19,525 nt of DNA, taken from contig JALLAZ010001157.1 in NCBI GenBank assembly GCA_036939755.1, forward strand, positions 1-19,525, written 5' to 3'. Position numbers and translations under genes: made by a program. Below are positions 1 through 7,242 of the stretch, piece by piece. This stretch comes from Stephanodiscus triporus (taxonomy: Eukaryota > Bacillariophyta > Thalassiosirophyceae > Thalassiosirales > Thalassiosiraceae). Numbering within the stretch: the stretch's first letter is position 1; every line of letters starts with the position of its first letter. The notes beneath the pieces are model-generated. The model saw only the letters and a list, made by a program, of their open reading frames with translations. It was not told where the DNA came from and searched no databases.

Positions 1-134
1 ATTCGATATCACATGGCTTGCGTATCATGTAATATCGATTCTACATGATGTACCGTTTTGTAATATCGATTCTACATGACATACCTCTATGTAGAATCGA
101 TATTACATGATACGCAGGCCATGTAATATCGAAT
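1..134. repeat. Large inverted repeat (46-nt arms)
   Basis: Positions 1-46 and 89-134 are inverted copies of each other, matching at 44 of 46 positions. The 42-nt spacer holds a further copy of the same core, TAATATCGATTCTACATGA. The left edge is the window edge, so the structure may extend further. It is the first of a series of related inverted repeats running to about 363. No coding frame is associated with it. It could be a foldback element, a MITE cluster or a palindromic satellite; the sequence does not decide between these. Confidence 0.85.
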
Positions 135-151
135 ATTAAAAAACCGCTATT

Positions 152-221
152 TTCGATATCACATGGCATGCCTGCTATGTAGAATCGATATTACATGACA
201 CGCAAGCCATGTCATATCGAA
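152..221. repeat. Inverted repeat 2 (15-nt arms)
   Basis: Arms at 152-166 and 207-221 match at 14 of 15 positions (TTCGATATCACATGG against the complement of CCATGTCATATCGAA). The spacer contains a third motif copy, ATGTAGAATCGATATTACATG, in the same orientation as the right arm of the first repeat. Confidence 0.75.
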
Positions 222-236
222 TATGGGAAATTCTGG

Positions 237-296
237 AAATTGCCAGATTCGATATGACATGGTATCCTGGCTATGTCATATCGAATCTGGCAATTT
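237..296. repeat. Perfect inverted repeat 3 (24-nt arms, 12-nt loop)
   Basis: Positions 237-260 and 273-296 are perfectly complementary over 24 nt, with a 12-nt loop at 261-272. The inner part carries the same TTCGATATGACAT core as the neighbouring repeats, while the outer part (AAATTGCCAGA) is specific to this unit. As RNA or extruded DNA it would form a long uninterrupted hairpin. Confidence 0.9.
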
Positions 297-314
297 AGCT
301 CAATTTTCGGGTAT

Positions 315-363
315 GTAGTTTCGATTCCACATGGCGAGCCAAATCATGTGGAATTGAAACTAC
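315..363. repeat. Inverted repeat 4 (18-nt arms)
   Basis: Arms 315-332 and 346-363 match at 17 of 18 positions, with a 13-nt loop. The core is diverged from the other units (TTTCGATTCCACAT) but the two arms agree with each other. Each unit therefore resembles itself across the dyad more than it resembles its neighbours. Confidence 0.8.
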
Positions 364-395
364 GTATGAAATATCGAAACTCTATAGATTCGATT

Positions 396-1107
396 TTAGC
401 TGTGACAGATCCACCGCACTACTTGATCCCTCTCTGCACCCACAATGCCCAAGTCCACTCCACGCTCTACAATGAAGCCACCCTCTCCTGTCAATCCCAA
501 TTCTCTACCATCAAAGGATGGGTGTCAACCACATGCCCCACCGCACCATGCATCATCCCTGACCAAATTGGGACCATCATCAGTTATGGGGATTACTATA
601 TCCACAAAGAACGTATACTCTGCACCCGCGTTTTCTTCGTTGCAGCTGTTGCCACCACCGCTGACAACGGTGCTTCTCCCCCGGGTAGCATCAAACTCAA
701 TGATGAATCAGGCCACAACTGCAAAATGTCCAGGAAAAAATATAAGTCCTTCACCCAACTTGTCCTTGGCCTCAATCACAACACCTGGGCCCTCACCCGC
801 ACCAAACGCACCTTCCACAACCTCATTATTCAAGACTTTGATTCAGTAATGTACTACTGGGACATTGACAGCTACAACATAGTGGTATACAATGTCCTAT
901 TGTGATGATTGATGGGATACTATAGCTTGCACTATTGTCCGACTCACCTTGCTTCTTACAGGCGCCAATGCATGTACACCCTACATCATCAGTACTGTGT
1001 GGGGCGAGGATGAGGCTGCCCACCCTGCCCTCCTTGCTCTTGGTGGCCCCCGAGGCGACATATCTCGCCATGAACATGGACCACATATGAATGATGGACC
1101 CCACCAT
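396..1107 (-). pseudogene. Possible spliced gene remnant, unknown product
   Basis: The coding strand here is uncertain. On the minus strand an ATG at 1107 opens a frame (MVGSIIHMWSMFMARYVASG...) ending at a textbook 5' splice site, CAAG|GTGAGT, at 948/947. An acceptor TTGTAG lies at 872-877, giving a 76-bp intron, and the joined frame continues from 871 to a TAA at 396-398. The total is 212 codons in one frame, but with three in-frame TGA codons in the second exon. Codons are rich in G-first triplets, which favours real coding origin. I recognise no family. The plus strand is also partly open here (445-849), so this may be a chance frame; treat it as a decayed gene at best. Confidence 0.3.
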
Positions 1108-1233
1108 GAATGTTCTTGTGCCGATCTCACCCAGCTTCCAACGGCTCCCACCAACAGCCCAACAACTTCTCCTCCAAGCAAGGGATAAAAGGGTTTATGC
1201 TCATGAATCTGTACCTGTCCCACCTGGAACATC
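1106..1233 (+). pseudogene. Left part of a frame split by the Copia insertion
   Basis: A plus-strand frame from ATG 1106 (MNVLVPISPSFQRLPPTAQQ...) runs to the Copia insertion point. It continues in the same frame at 6862 once one target-site copy is removed. It is also open upstream to 962 apart from a TGA at 1088-1090. I recognise no family. An alternative is that the insertion lies in an 87-bp intron (excluding the element), with donor GTACCT at 1211, CACTAAC branch-like site at 6877-6883 and acceptor TTTGCAG ending at 6925. That intron would remove the only other in-frame stop, TAA at 6893-6895. The antisense strand is also open in part, so confidence is low. Confidence 0.35.
1229..1233. 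repeat. Target-site duplication ACATC, left copy
   Basis: ACATC immediately precedes the left LTR (TGTTG...) and recurs at 6857-6861 immediately after the right LTR (...CAACA). Five-base duplications are typical of Ty1/Copia integration. The match fixes the element's borders. Confidence 0.85.
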
Positions 1234-1433
1234 TGTTGAGAAGACATCGATTTTACAATGCTAAGCACATAACATTGTATTGCTAAATAATTAATATAAA
1301 GTGAGCTCGTCGCTCACTTCTCTCTTCTTACTCTCTCCCTCTCCTCTCAACTAGTGGTCTGGAGCGTTTCACTAGCCTGGACACTCCAACCTGTCTGTCT
1401 GTCCTTTGCGCTGACTTTGTATTATTCCCAACA
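1234..1433 (-). repeat. 3' LTR of the Copia element
   Basis: 200 bp, starting TGTTGAGAAG and ending TTCCCAACA on the plus strand, with the inverted TGTTG/CAACA ends expected of an LTR. It matches 6657-6856 at 193 of 200 positions. An internal palindrome, AAGTGAGC-tcgtc-GCTCACTT, spans 1299-1319. On the sense (minus) side a TTTATAT box lies at 1294-1300. The last pol frame reads 106 bp into this LTR before stopping at 1328. Confidence 0.95.
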
Positions 1434-2560
1434 CACTCCTGCGGTGCCTGAAGGGGAGTTGTCCCTCCTTTAGGCAACGATTTCACGGGCTGCGTTGTTT
1501 CTGGTTCCTCATCCTCATCGTAGTCCACCGAGCAGTTCATGAGCTGCGCTCGCATTCGCTTGAATGCTATCCCTTGCAAGGGTTTTGTGAGCACGTCTGC
1601 CCACATCTGTTCAGTCGGACAATCGAAAATTTGCATCTCTCCATCATCAACTTTGTCCTTAATGAAGAAGAACTTTGCTTTGATATGTTTTGTTTTCTTC
1701 CCACTGGAGAATCGTCCATTCTTCATCAAGAGTTGCGAACTAATGTTGTCTTGGTACAAACCAATGCATTCTGCCCCATATCCTTGACTTTGTATGAAGT
1801 ATAACGTCCAGAGCATTTCTGACATGAACATGTCTGCCGTTACCAGCTCTGTCTCAGTCGAGCTTCTCGTATTTAGTGTCACTTTCCGCGAATAGCTTGA
1901 GGTGGCTCCTTTACTCATTGTGAACATGGCACCACCATGTCTTTTGCAGTCCCAATGTACGTTGTGCGATCCGTCCACAAACCATTTGAGTATCCCGAGG
2001 TTGTCCACACTCTGGTTCAACTTCAGATATTTTGTCCCATTGAGGTATTTTAGTACTCTCTTCGGCTTTCCCCAATCATCTTTGTCTGGATTCTTCACTC
2101 GTGTGGTAAGGAAGGCTACCACGGTTTGAATGTCCCTTCTTGCCCTTGTCGCCATGAACAGTAACTGAGCAACTGTGTGATGAAAAACTAGTGCTCTCTC
2201 GTCTTCCAGCGGCTTTGCATCTTTCTCTTCTCTGATCTTGAACAGGTGGTCAGCCGCTGGTGTTGGCGATTTCCCCGTGATCATCTCTGGAAACTCTGCA
2301 ATCACGTTCTTAAGGTAAGATATCATCAACACTCCCAGGGTTCCGTCCTTTCTGAACTCCATGTCTACCCCAAGATAATCGTGCTTTCGGCTCATGTGCA
2401 TCGTCAATTTTGGTCTGTATATCTTTGCAAGGTAACAGGATAACTTTGTCAGCTCAAAGCCATCCTTGCACGATCCCATAAGATCGTCCACATGCCACAC
2501 GAACGCCATCTGTTTCCCGCTGCTTGTCATTTTATTAGCGACGCAGGGGTCGTACGGATG
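1328..2560 (-). CDS. Copia pol: RT C-terminal half and RNase H (intact frame)
   Basis: This frame carries the second half of the Copia reverse transcriptase and the whole RNase H. The RT catalytic motif appears as FVWHVDDL near 2490, with histidine in place of the usual tyrosine of YVDD. RNase H acidic residues are visible in LKWFVDGSH, SSTETELVTAD and LYQDNISS, followed by HIKAKFFFIKDKV and the Copia-typical ADVLTKPL. The ATG at 2530 is only the first methionine; homology enters from upstream (PYDPCVANKM) after a one-base frameshift near 2560. The frame continues through a D/E-rich linker into the 3' LTR and ends at 1328-1330, so the last ~35 residues are LTR-encoded. It is the only long undamaged pol segment. 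Confidence 0.9.
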   Translation of the reverse strand, partial: HPYDPCVANKMTSSGKQMAFVWHVDDLMGSCKDGFELTKLSCYLAKIYRPKLTMHMSRKHDYLGVDMEFRKDGTLGVLMISYLKNVIAEFPEMITGKSPTPAADHLFKIREEKDAKPLEDERALVFHHTVAQLLFMATRARRDIQTVVAFLTTRVKNPDKDDWGKPKRVLKYLNGTKYLKLNQSVDNLGILKWFVDGSHNVHWDCKRHGGAMFTMSKGATSSYSRKVTLNTRSSTETELVTADMFMSEMLWTLYFIQSQGYGAECIGLYQDNISSQLLMKNGRFSSGKKTKHIKAKFFFIKDKVDDGEMQIFDCPTEQMWADVLTKPLQGIAFKRMRAQLMNCSVDYDEDEEPETTQPVKSLPKGGTTPLQAPQECVGNNTKSAQRTDRQVGVSRLVKRSRPLVERRGRE

Positions 2561-3180
2561 ATTTCGAACCCGTAAGCCTCTAGCTCCTTTTGTAGTTTCC
2601 TGTAGAATAGTAGACTTGCTCTCTTCAGTTCGTACAACGCCTTCTGCAGTTTCACGTATAGTATTAGCATTCCTTTCTTGTCCACCGTCACATACTTTCT
2701 GTAGATCTGCGGCGCTATCTGTACCATCATGTCTGCGAGATCTCCTTTCAACACCATTAGCATGTCCTCATCCACCTCTGTATTGACAAATGCGCTTGGG
2801 ATGTCATAGCATCTCACTTTCCTATATTTGTGTGCCGCAATCGATGTGGTGATGAAAGTCAATTCTGTCGATACAGTCGGTGACGCTGCGTCCTCCTTGG
2901 GTATGTACGCTCGTTGCGGCGCCCCATTGATGCATGCTCTTCCTTTGATCTTCCCAGTTCGCTTCTCCTTGAGGAACAATAAGGATGACAGGGCCTTCAT
3001 TCTTTCCTCTCTCGATATCTTGGAGGGGTCCATTGCCGTCCATGTGTCCATGATGTGCAGTTGCATTAGCTCGTTGATTGCCGCGGTTGCACCTCTCGCG
3101 CCAAACTTGCGTAGACCTGGTTTCAAGTTGTATTGCGTCATCAAGTAGGCCCAGACCTTTAACTCATTTCTGACTTCGCA
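2527..3180 (-). pseudogene. Copia pol: RT N-terminal half (RVT_2 type), frameshifted
   Basis: This is the N-terminal half of a Copia reverse transcriptase. Visible landmarks are KGRACINGAPQRAYIPKEDA, then SPTVSTELTFITTSIAA, then the first catalytic aspartate in RCYDIPSAFVNTEVDEDM, and LQKALYELKRASLLFYRKL. These are the classic RVT_2 blocks in the correct order. The frame is lost near 2560, where GFEI should run into PYDPCVANK; that segment sits in the next frame, consistent with a single-base deletion. It is also out of frame with the upstream linker near 3160. Entry point and end are therefore damage borders rather than true start and stop. Confidence 0.9.
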
Positions 3181-3440
3181 CCAATTCCTTATCGATGATG
3201 TGATCGGTGCCGTCTTGCGTCATAGTCGTACCCATCCAGGTGGTAGGCATCCTCTCTTCTTTCGTTGCTCCAGTCAGCTTAATTGCGTCCACAACACTCC
3301 TGTGCGCTCGCACCCCCCCCAGTTGTAGGAAGGTTGTTTGTAGCGTATATCGAGTCACACTCTTGCGCAATTGTGTTGGATATCGCCAAAACGTGGTATC
3401 GGTGTCAGTCAGGATGTCGACAGTTTCGTTTGGTAGGTGT
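3164..3440 (-). pseudogene. Copia pol: linker between integrase and RT
   Basis: After a frameshift near 3430 the polyprotein continues in another frame as GGVRAHRSVVDAIKLTGATK followed by WMGTTMTQDGTDHIIDKEL and ending at 3164. The stretch leads into the RT block EVRNELKVWAYLMTQYNLKP, again in a third frame. It is a poorly conserved connector in Copia polyproteins and has no catalytic residues. Its assignment rests on position and on continuity of the neighbouring blocks. Confidence 0.6.
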
Positions 3441-4090
3441 TGCATCATCGGATGGGACAATGGTATCAGCGGCGAGGCCATCGTCTCGCATGTCGAAGGT
3501 GATCTCATACACGATTTTATTCTCAGCATCGTCAACAAGGGTGGGCCCAGGTGCTGCAGGGTGGCGTTGTGCAGACTGTATGCATTTGTTGGCGTTGATG
3601 CCTGCATTGTCCAGCGCGGCAGCTGCTAGTTCAGAAAAGTCTGGTTCGGGTTCATCAGTAACCACTTGATCGTCTATCCCTTTGTCTTCAAGGGTCACTC
3701 CTGGGAGCTCTGAAGATAGGTCTGGGTATGGTGCAGGGTCAGCCTCCTCTAGTAGACCTTGAAAGTCGGGGTCATCCTCAGGGACCGTGTCTGTCCAGTC
3801 GTAGGGTTCCTTGCGTTGATTGCGAAAACGGAAGGTCCAGCCTTGGCACTCGCGTTGTCCTATTGTATTCACTCGTGTGATCAGTCGGTCTGGCATCGGC
3901 AACAGTGTGAAAGATCGCCGCTTGAGTACTCGCCCCGTCGTGAGGCAGTAAAATTTTACGCTTCCTTGCATATTTCCTGTAGGGCACAGAGCAATCGCAG
4001 CATAGGTGCGTGGGGCCATCATATTCGATGGGATTGGCTCGTCATGCACCTCACAATATGTGCCCGGTTGGACCCGGCAGTGTCACTTGT
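3405..4090 (-). pseudogene. Copia pol: integrase C-terminal region
   Basis: The frame carries CEVHDEPIPSNMMAPRTYAA, then LCPTGNMQGSVKFYCLTTGR and VLKRRSFTLLPMPDRLITRV. This is the region after the Copia integrase core, including the conserved small-beta-rich block before the acidic linker (TDTVPEDDPDFQGLLEEADP). The upstream side (4090-4250) is a degenerate stretch with homology spread over shifted frames (RTYPTQNED, then FHALPVRIDGVMEIRLQ). The downstream side is lost by frameshift near 3430. An acidic, proline-rich linker of about 100 residues is normal for this group. Confidence 0.8.
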
Positions 4091-4253
4091 AGTCTAATTT
4101 CCATCACACCATCAATTCTCACGGGGAGTGCATGGAAGATATGCCATTCCGAATGGGGAAGGCGTTCAGCCACAGAACGCAGAAGTAAATGAACTCAATC
4201 TTCATTCTGCGTGGGATATGTTCGAAGGGCTAAGTAGTGATCAGCCCCCTCGC

Positions 4254-4640
4254 TCACTCTTTAATCGTACAAATGCCCCACTCCACCACTTCACTGACAT
4301 GCTCCTTTGCTGCAGTGGTATTGCACTCAAGCCTGGGGACTAAATCCTTAATTTTCTCAAACTCTCCATCCATAAGTATGGTTCTAACTGTTAAACCAGC
4401 TCGTGCGTAAACATGAACAACTTGGTCTATATGTGTAGCTAAACTCTTGGCTGTCCTCACCGGCACATACTCTGATGTTATGAATTTGATTTGTCTGGAC
4501 ATTGTCATCAGAAAAGCTGTGCCATCAACAAAGAACACGTCTGCAGCCAGTGTCACCAGTTTATGCTGTTGCACCAAAGTTTGTGGCACGTCCACATAGT
4601 CCATCACCACTGGCGCCGGAGCCCGACATACTGTTTTCCC
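4254..4640 (-). pseudogene. Copia pol: integrase catalytic core (rve), truncated by TGA
   Basis: This segment holds the D,D,E integrase core that joins cDNA ends to target DNA. Candidate catalytic residues are the Asp of LAADVFFVDG near 4541, the Asp of RTILMDGEFE near 4370, and the Glu of KEHVSEV near 4292. The frame ends at a TGA (4254-4256) in TIKE*ARG, where an arginine codon is expected, consistent with CGA to TGA decay. It enters from APAPVVMDYVDVP after a frameshift in a GGGGAAAA run near 4635. Confidence 0.85.
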
Positions 4641-5119
4641 CGGACGCTCGCTAGAGCTGGGCTGAGTATCGCGCGTGAGTTATCGATGTCATGGACGGTG
4701 ATTGGACAGTTGGAAATAAGGTGGTTACTCACCACCCCCTTGTAGTCCTTCTCACTTGGATTCCCCATCATCGCTTGCGCGCGCCTGGCTTGCTTGGCCC
4801 TCAAGACTTCGTTCTTGGTAAAGCCCTCGAAATTCTTGCATACGGTTTCTACAAGCATCATGTGTTCTTCGATCCCCTTTGTCTGAATCACGGCCGCATG
4901 CTGTCCCAGCTGCAGCAGCATTGTTGCCGCCTCTTGAGCTGAACCGTCGAGATCAATGTACGGGAGTCCCTGTTTGTCCTTGTGGAACTTTACTGTTCCC
5001 CTCGGCGTGTGCACCTCGTAGAATCCCTGCCAACTATCATAGGTAATTCTATAGTGTTTTTCGAGTTCGTGCATGGAGAATATGTTGGCTATCCCATTAG
5101 GAATGTACCACACGTTCAT
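4604..5119 (-). pseudogene. Copia pol: post-protease and pre-integrase region
   Basis: The frame begins with VWYIPNGIANIFSMHELEKH, the conserved block after Copia protease in this group, and continues through TYDSWQGFYEVHTPRGTVKF. It then enters the gag_pre-integrase block, RAKQARRAQAMMGNPSEKDY and NHLISNCPITVHDIDNSRAI. This normally carries the zinc-binding N-terminal part of integrase. It ends in frameshifted residues after LASVRGK near 4635. The join to the protease segment at about 5125 lacks several residues usually present there, so a small deletion plus frame change is likely. Confidence 0.8.
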
Positions 5120-5290
5120 TTGGTGGTGACCGCCCCCGCGTTACAGTTGATCCTGATCCCATTCCTCACGGTCTTGATTCCCTTGAGGTACATGTCCGAC
5201 TTGAAGGCAGTAACGGTCGAGCATCCACCCGGTATGCCCTGTTGTCTGGGAGCACTTCCCTTTGTAACATGCTCACATTCAGGAGCTGGA
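5105..5290 (-). pseudogene. Copia protease remnant
   Basis: Between gag and the pre-integrase block a protease-like stretch is spread over two frames. One frame shows LPDN near 5245. The next shows STVTAFKSDMYLKGIKTVRN followed by INCNAGAVTT. The DN...STV arrangement matches the aspartic protease region of algal Copia elements, in which DN replaces the usual DTGA-like signature; this comparison is from memory of the family. A frameshift falls just after the catalytic region, so no active protease would be made. Confidence 0.6.
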
Positions 5291-6599
5291 GGCCTTCTTG
5301 TTGTTCTTCAGTTTCTTCTCCCTCGGCCTCGATGTGCATGTGCAACTGTGCTTGCTGTTTGGCCGTGAGGTTGGGGCACTTGTACGCCCAGTGATCCGTC
5401 TTTCTGCAATTGTAGCAATGGGAATCCCCGGCTTGGTTTACTTGCTTGCTCCCTGCTCCAACAGCCTGATCTCCTGAGCCCGTCAAGGCGGCGCTCGTGT
5501 CTCCTGTGCCTGCATCTGTTCCCTTGCTTCCAGGCGTTCCACGCCCTGCACCTCCTCCTTGGCCTCCATGCCCGCGTCCTCTTCTGCCTCGTTGGATGAA
5601 CGCGAGGCCGGTATCATTACCGTCTCCTCGATATGACCTGTTCAGCCTGGTTGTCTGGTAGTTTCCAAGGATTCTTATGGCCTTCTCGTATGTGTCGGGG
5701 TACTGGTCCGTTCCCAACAAGTAGTTGTTGGCCAGCTCATCTTTGAGCCGCCCGAACCTTGTCTTGTCTGCTCCGCTGATCAACAGTGCAGCCTTGACCA
5801 CTTCTGTCGCATCTTCCTCTGCTTTCTTCATTTTCGCAGTCGTCGGTCGGGACACGTTCGCCACCCTCATTGGATTCTTGAGCATCCCATCAATCATCCC
5901 TTGGTATATCCCTGGGGAGCCTCCAAACGCTTCCACTGTCTCCTACAGCGCACAAAAGTTCCGTCCGTATTGTTCGATGGTCTCCTTGTTGGTTTGGGAG
6001 TATAGAAAAAGCGTTTTGAGGGCTTGAACGAGGTTAAAAACCTCCTGTTTGTGATCGTCGAATCCGACGCATATCCTCTTGATCTTGTTAATCAAATTGT
6101 GTAGCAACTGGTCCCTTTGGGTGCCCTCCCAGTCGTCCATCCCCTCGAGTTTGTCCTTTACCTCTTGGGAGCACTGGTCGTAGACCGTCGCATATACCTT
6201 CTTGAGGGACTCCGCTAATTTTAGCCTTCGTTTGGCGATGGTTTTTACTTCTTCCGCCCTGATAATCTTCTGGTCCTCCGCATCCGATGCGTTCGGATCC
6301 ACGGGGGCGGGGAGCTCGATGATTTGCTCTCTCCCCATCCTCACCATCTCTGCCACAAGATATCCCTTGCTTGCCGATGTGCGTTGGAGGTAGTTTGCGA
6401 CGTTTTTTCGCGATTGTGTAAACTGCGCGGCAAATTTGTTTTGCCCCGTGTTGAAGGTGTCCTTCGCGATCTCGCTTATCGCAGACTTATACCCCTTGTT
6501 CGATTCCCCCGCGCGAGGGTGGAATTTTAGGTGTCTCGTTCCTCGGCTGACACCGTGTCCCATCGGCGCTCCCCGCCCGGCCACAGCTTGCTGGCTCAT
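5166..6599 (-). pseudogene. Copia gag with one in-frame TAG
   Basis: The capsid-like protein starts at ATG 6599 (MSQQAVAGRGAPMGHG...) and runs in a single frame to about 5250, broken only by TAG at 5943-5945 (NFCAL*ETVEAFGG). A CAG to TAG change would explain this. The alpha-helical capsid part comes first, then a Gly/Arg-rich stretch (RGRRGRGHGGQGGGAGRG), then a CCHC zinc knuckle, CYNCRKTDHWAYKC (C-x2-C-x4-H-x4-C), near 5376-5417. The frame ends at 5166 after entering the damaged protease region. The start is the first ATG after the 5' LTR in frame; an upstream ATG-less extension to 6635 is possible but unsupported. Confidence 0.85.
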
Positions 6600-6637
6600 G
6601 ACGGCGGTTTCCTTACTCCTCGTATGGATGTTCACCT

Positions 6638-6729
6638 GCTCGCTTTATATTAATTATTTTGAGAAGACATCGATTTTACAATGCTAAGCACATAACATTG
6701 TATTGCTAAATAATTAATATAAAGTGAGC
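6638..6729 (-). promoter_or_regulatory. Putative self-priming fold-back at the LTR/leader junction
   Basis: Positions 6638-6659 (the leader next to the 5' LTR, plus its last 3 bases) and 6708-6729 (inside the LTR, over the TATA region) are inverted copies matching at 21 of 22 positions. In the sense RNA the site where a primer-binding sequence should lie is thus complementary to a region near the likely transcript start. No TGG-type tRNA primer site is seen. Fold-back self-priming is known for Tf1 and related Ty3/Gypsy elements; for Copia this is inference. Confidence 0.5.
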
Positions 6730-6856
6730 TCGTCGCTCACTTCTCTCTTCTTACTCTCTCCCTCTCCTCTCAACTAGTGGTCTGGAGCCTTTCACTGGCC
6801 TGGGCACTCCAACCTGTCTGTCTGTCCTTCACGCTGACTTTGTCTTATTCCCAACA
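6657..6856 (-). repeat. 5' LTR of the Copia element
   Basis: 200 bp, 193 of 200 identical to 1234-1433. The inner end reads TTTTGAGAAG here against TGTTGAGAAG in the other copy. The other differences cluster in the outer third (for example 6788, 6797, 6804 and 6829-6830). The sense TTTATAT box is at 6717-6723, about 133 nt from the LTR 5' end, leaving about 60-70 nt for R-U5. Confidence 0.95.
6717..6733 (-). promoter_or_regulatory. Candidate LTR core promoter (ACGAGCTCACTT-TATAT)
   Basis: In sense orientation the 5' LTR reads ACGAGCTCACTTTATAT. The ACGAGCTCACTT part (6722-6733) recurs exactly once more outside the LTRs, in the 5' region of the YR element at 19247-19258. TATAT makes it a plausible core promoter, but the transcription start is not known. 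Confidence 0.4.
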
Positions 6857-6861
6857 ACATC
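6857..6861. repeat. Target-site duplication ACATC, right copy
   Basis: ACATC directly after the right LTR end CAACA, identical to 1229-1233 on the other side. Confidence 0.85.
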
Positions 6862-7153
6862 TGCGACCAAACTTTTCACTAACAATCTTCATTAATATAT
6901 TATTCCCAACACTCTCACATTTGCAGAGAAAGCCATCCCTTGGTACCGTGAACTCCTCCTTCATCCAGAAAAGGCTGATGACATCACGGGCTTTGACAAT
7001 GGAGTTTTGATCACATATGACATGTGCCCCCCTTGCCCTTGCACATTACACCAGGAATATTATCAGATGGCTCCAGAGCACCAGCCAACCCACTTTATGT
7101 GCAGGATGGCAGCAGAAATTTGGGGGACGGACACAGACGAAGTTATGACATGA
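6862..7153 (+). pseudogene. Right part of the frame split by Copia; unknown product
   Basis: The frame continues from 1106-1233 across the insertion as SATKLFTNNLH, meets TAA at 6893-6895, then stays open for 85 codons (YIIPNTLTFAEKAIPWYREL, LLHPEKADDITGFDNGVLIT, YDMCPPCPCTLHQEYYQMAP, ending DTDEVM) to TGA at 7151. The best support for plus-strand coding is a diverged copy of its 3' end at 7556-7591. The motif EI-x-G-x-DT-x-EVM is kept there while third codon positions differ (ACA/ACG, GAA/GAG, GTT/GTG). Positions 6923-6925 end a TTTGCAG acceptor-like site, so an intron could hide the TAA. I recognise no family; a multi-copy host gene or old transposon gene are both possible. Confidence 0.45.
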
Positions 7154-7242
7154 CTGCAGCTGACTGCTGGGAAACCAACTAGATGGAATGATCTACATTC
7201 TCTTATTTGTTTTTTTTTGTTTAGCTATTTCACTACATAGAA
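7122..7242 (+). repeat. Diverged duplication, copy A
   Basis: The 3' end of the plus-strand remnant and its downstream TTATTTG-poly(T)-GTTTAGCTATTTCACTACATAG tail are repeated at 7563-7669. Identity is clearly above chance but broken by indels. Confidence 0.7.

Larger units (their letters stand above)
1234..6856 (-). mobile_element. Ty1/Copia-type LTR retrotransposon, full length but decayed
   Basis: This 5.6-kb element has 200-bp direct LTRs, a 5-bp target duplication and internal order gag, protease, integrase, RT, RNase H on the minus strand. Integrase before RT identifies Ty1/Copia. The proteins resemble the style of diatom CoDi elements (HVDD-type RT, DN-type protease region), but assignment to a named clade needs a tree. 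The two LTRs differ at 7 of 200 positions without indels, so it is not a fresh insertion. Coding is broken by an in-frame TAG in gag, frameshifts in protease, before integrase, before RT and inside RT, and a TGA at the end of the integrase core. No recognisable tRNA primer-binding site follows the 5' LTR. Confidence 0.95.

Noticed and set aside
1..363. CRISPR array
   Set aside because: The repeats are irregularly spaced inverted pairs of differing sequence, there are no constant-length spacers and no cas genes, and the genome is eukaryotic.
445..849. 134-residue plus-strand ORF from ATG 445
   Set aside because: Ser/Pro/Thr-rich translation typical of the antisense of a Gly/Glu/Val-rich frame; no support beyond length.
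5943..5945. Programmed readthrough of TAG in Copia gag
   Set aside because: The stop is inside gag before the zinc knuckle, not at a gag/pol border, and the element has several other lesions; CAG to TAG mutation is simpler.
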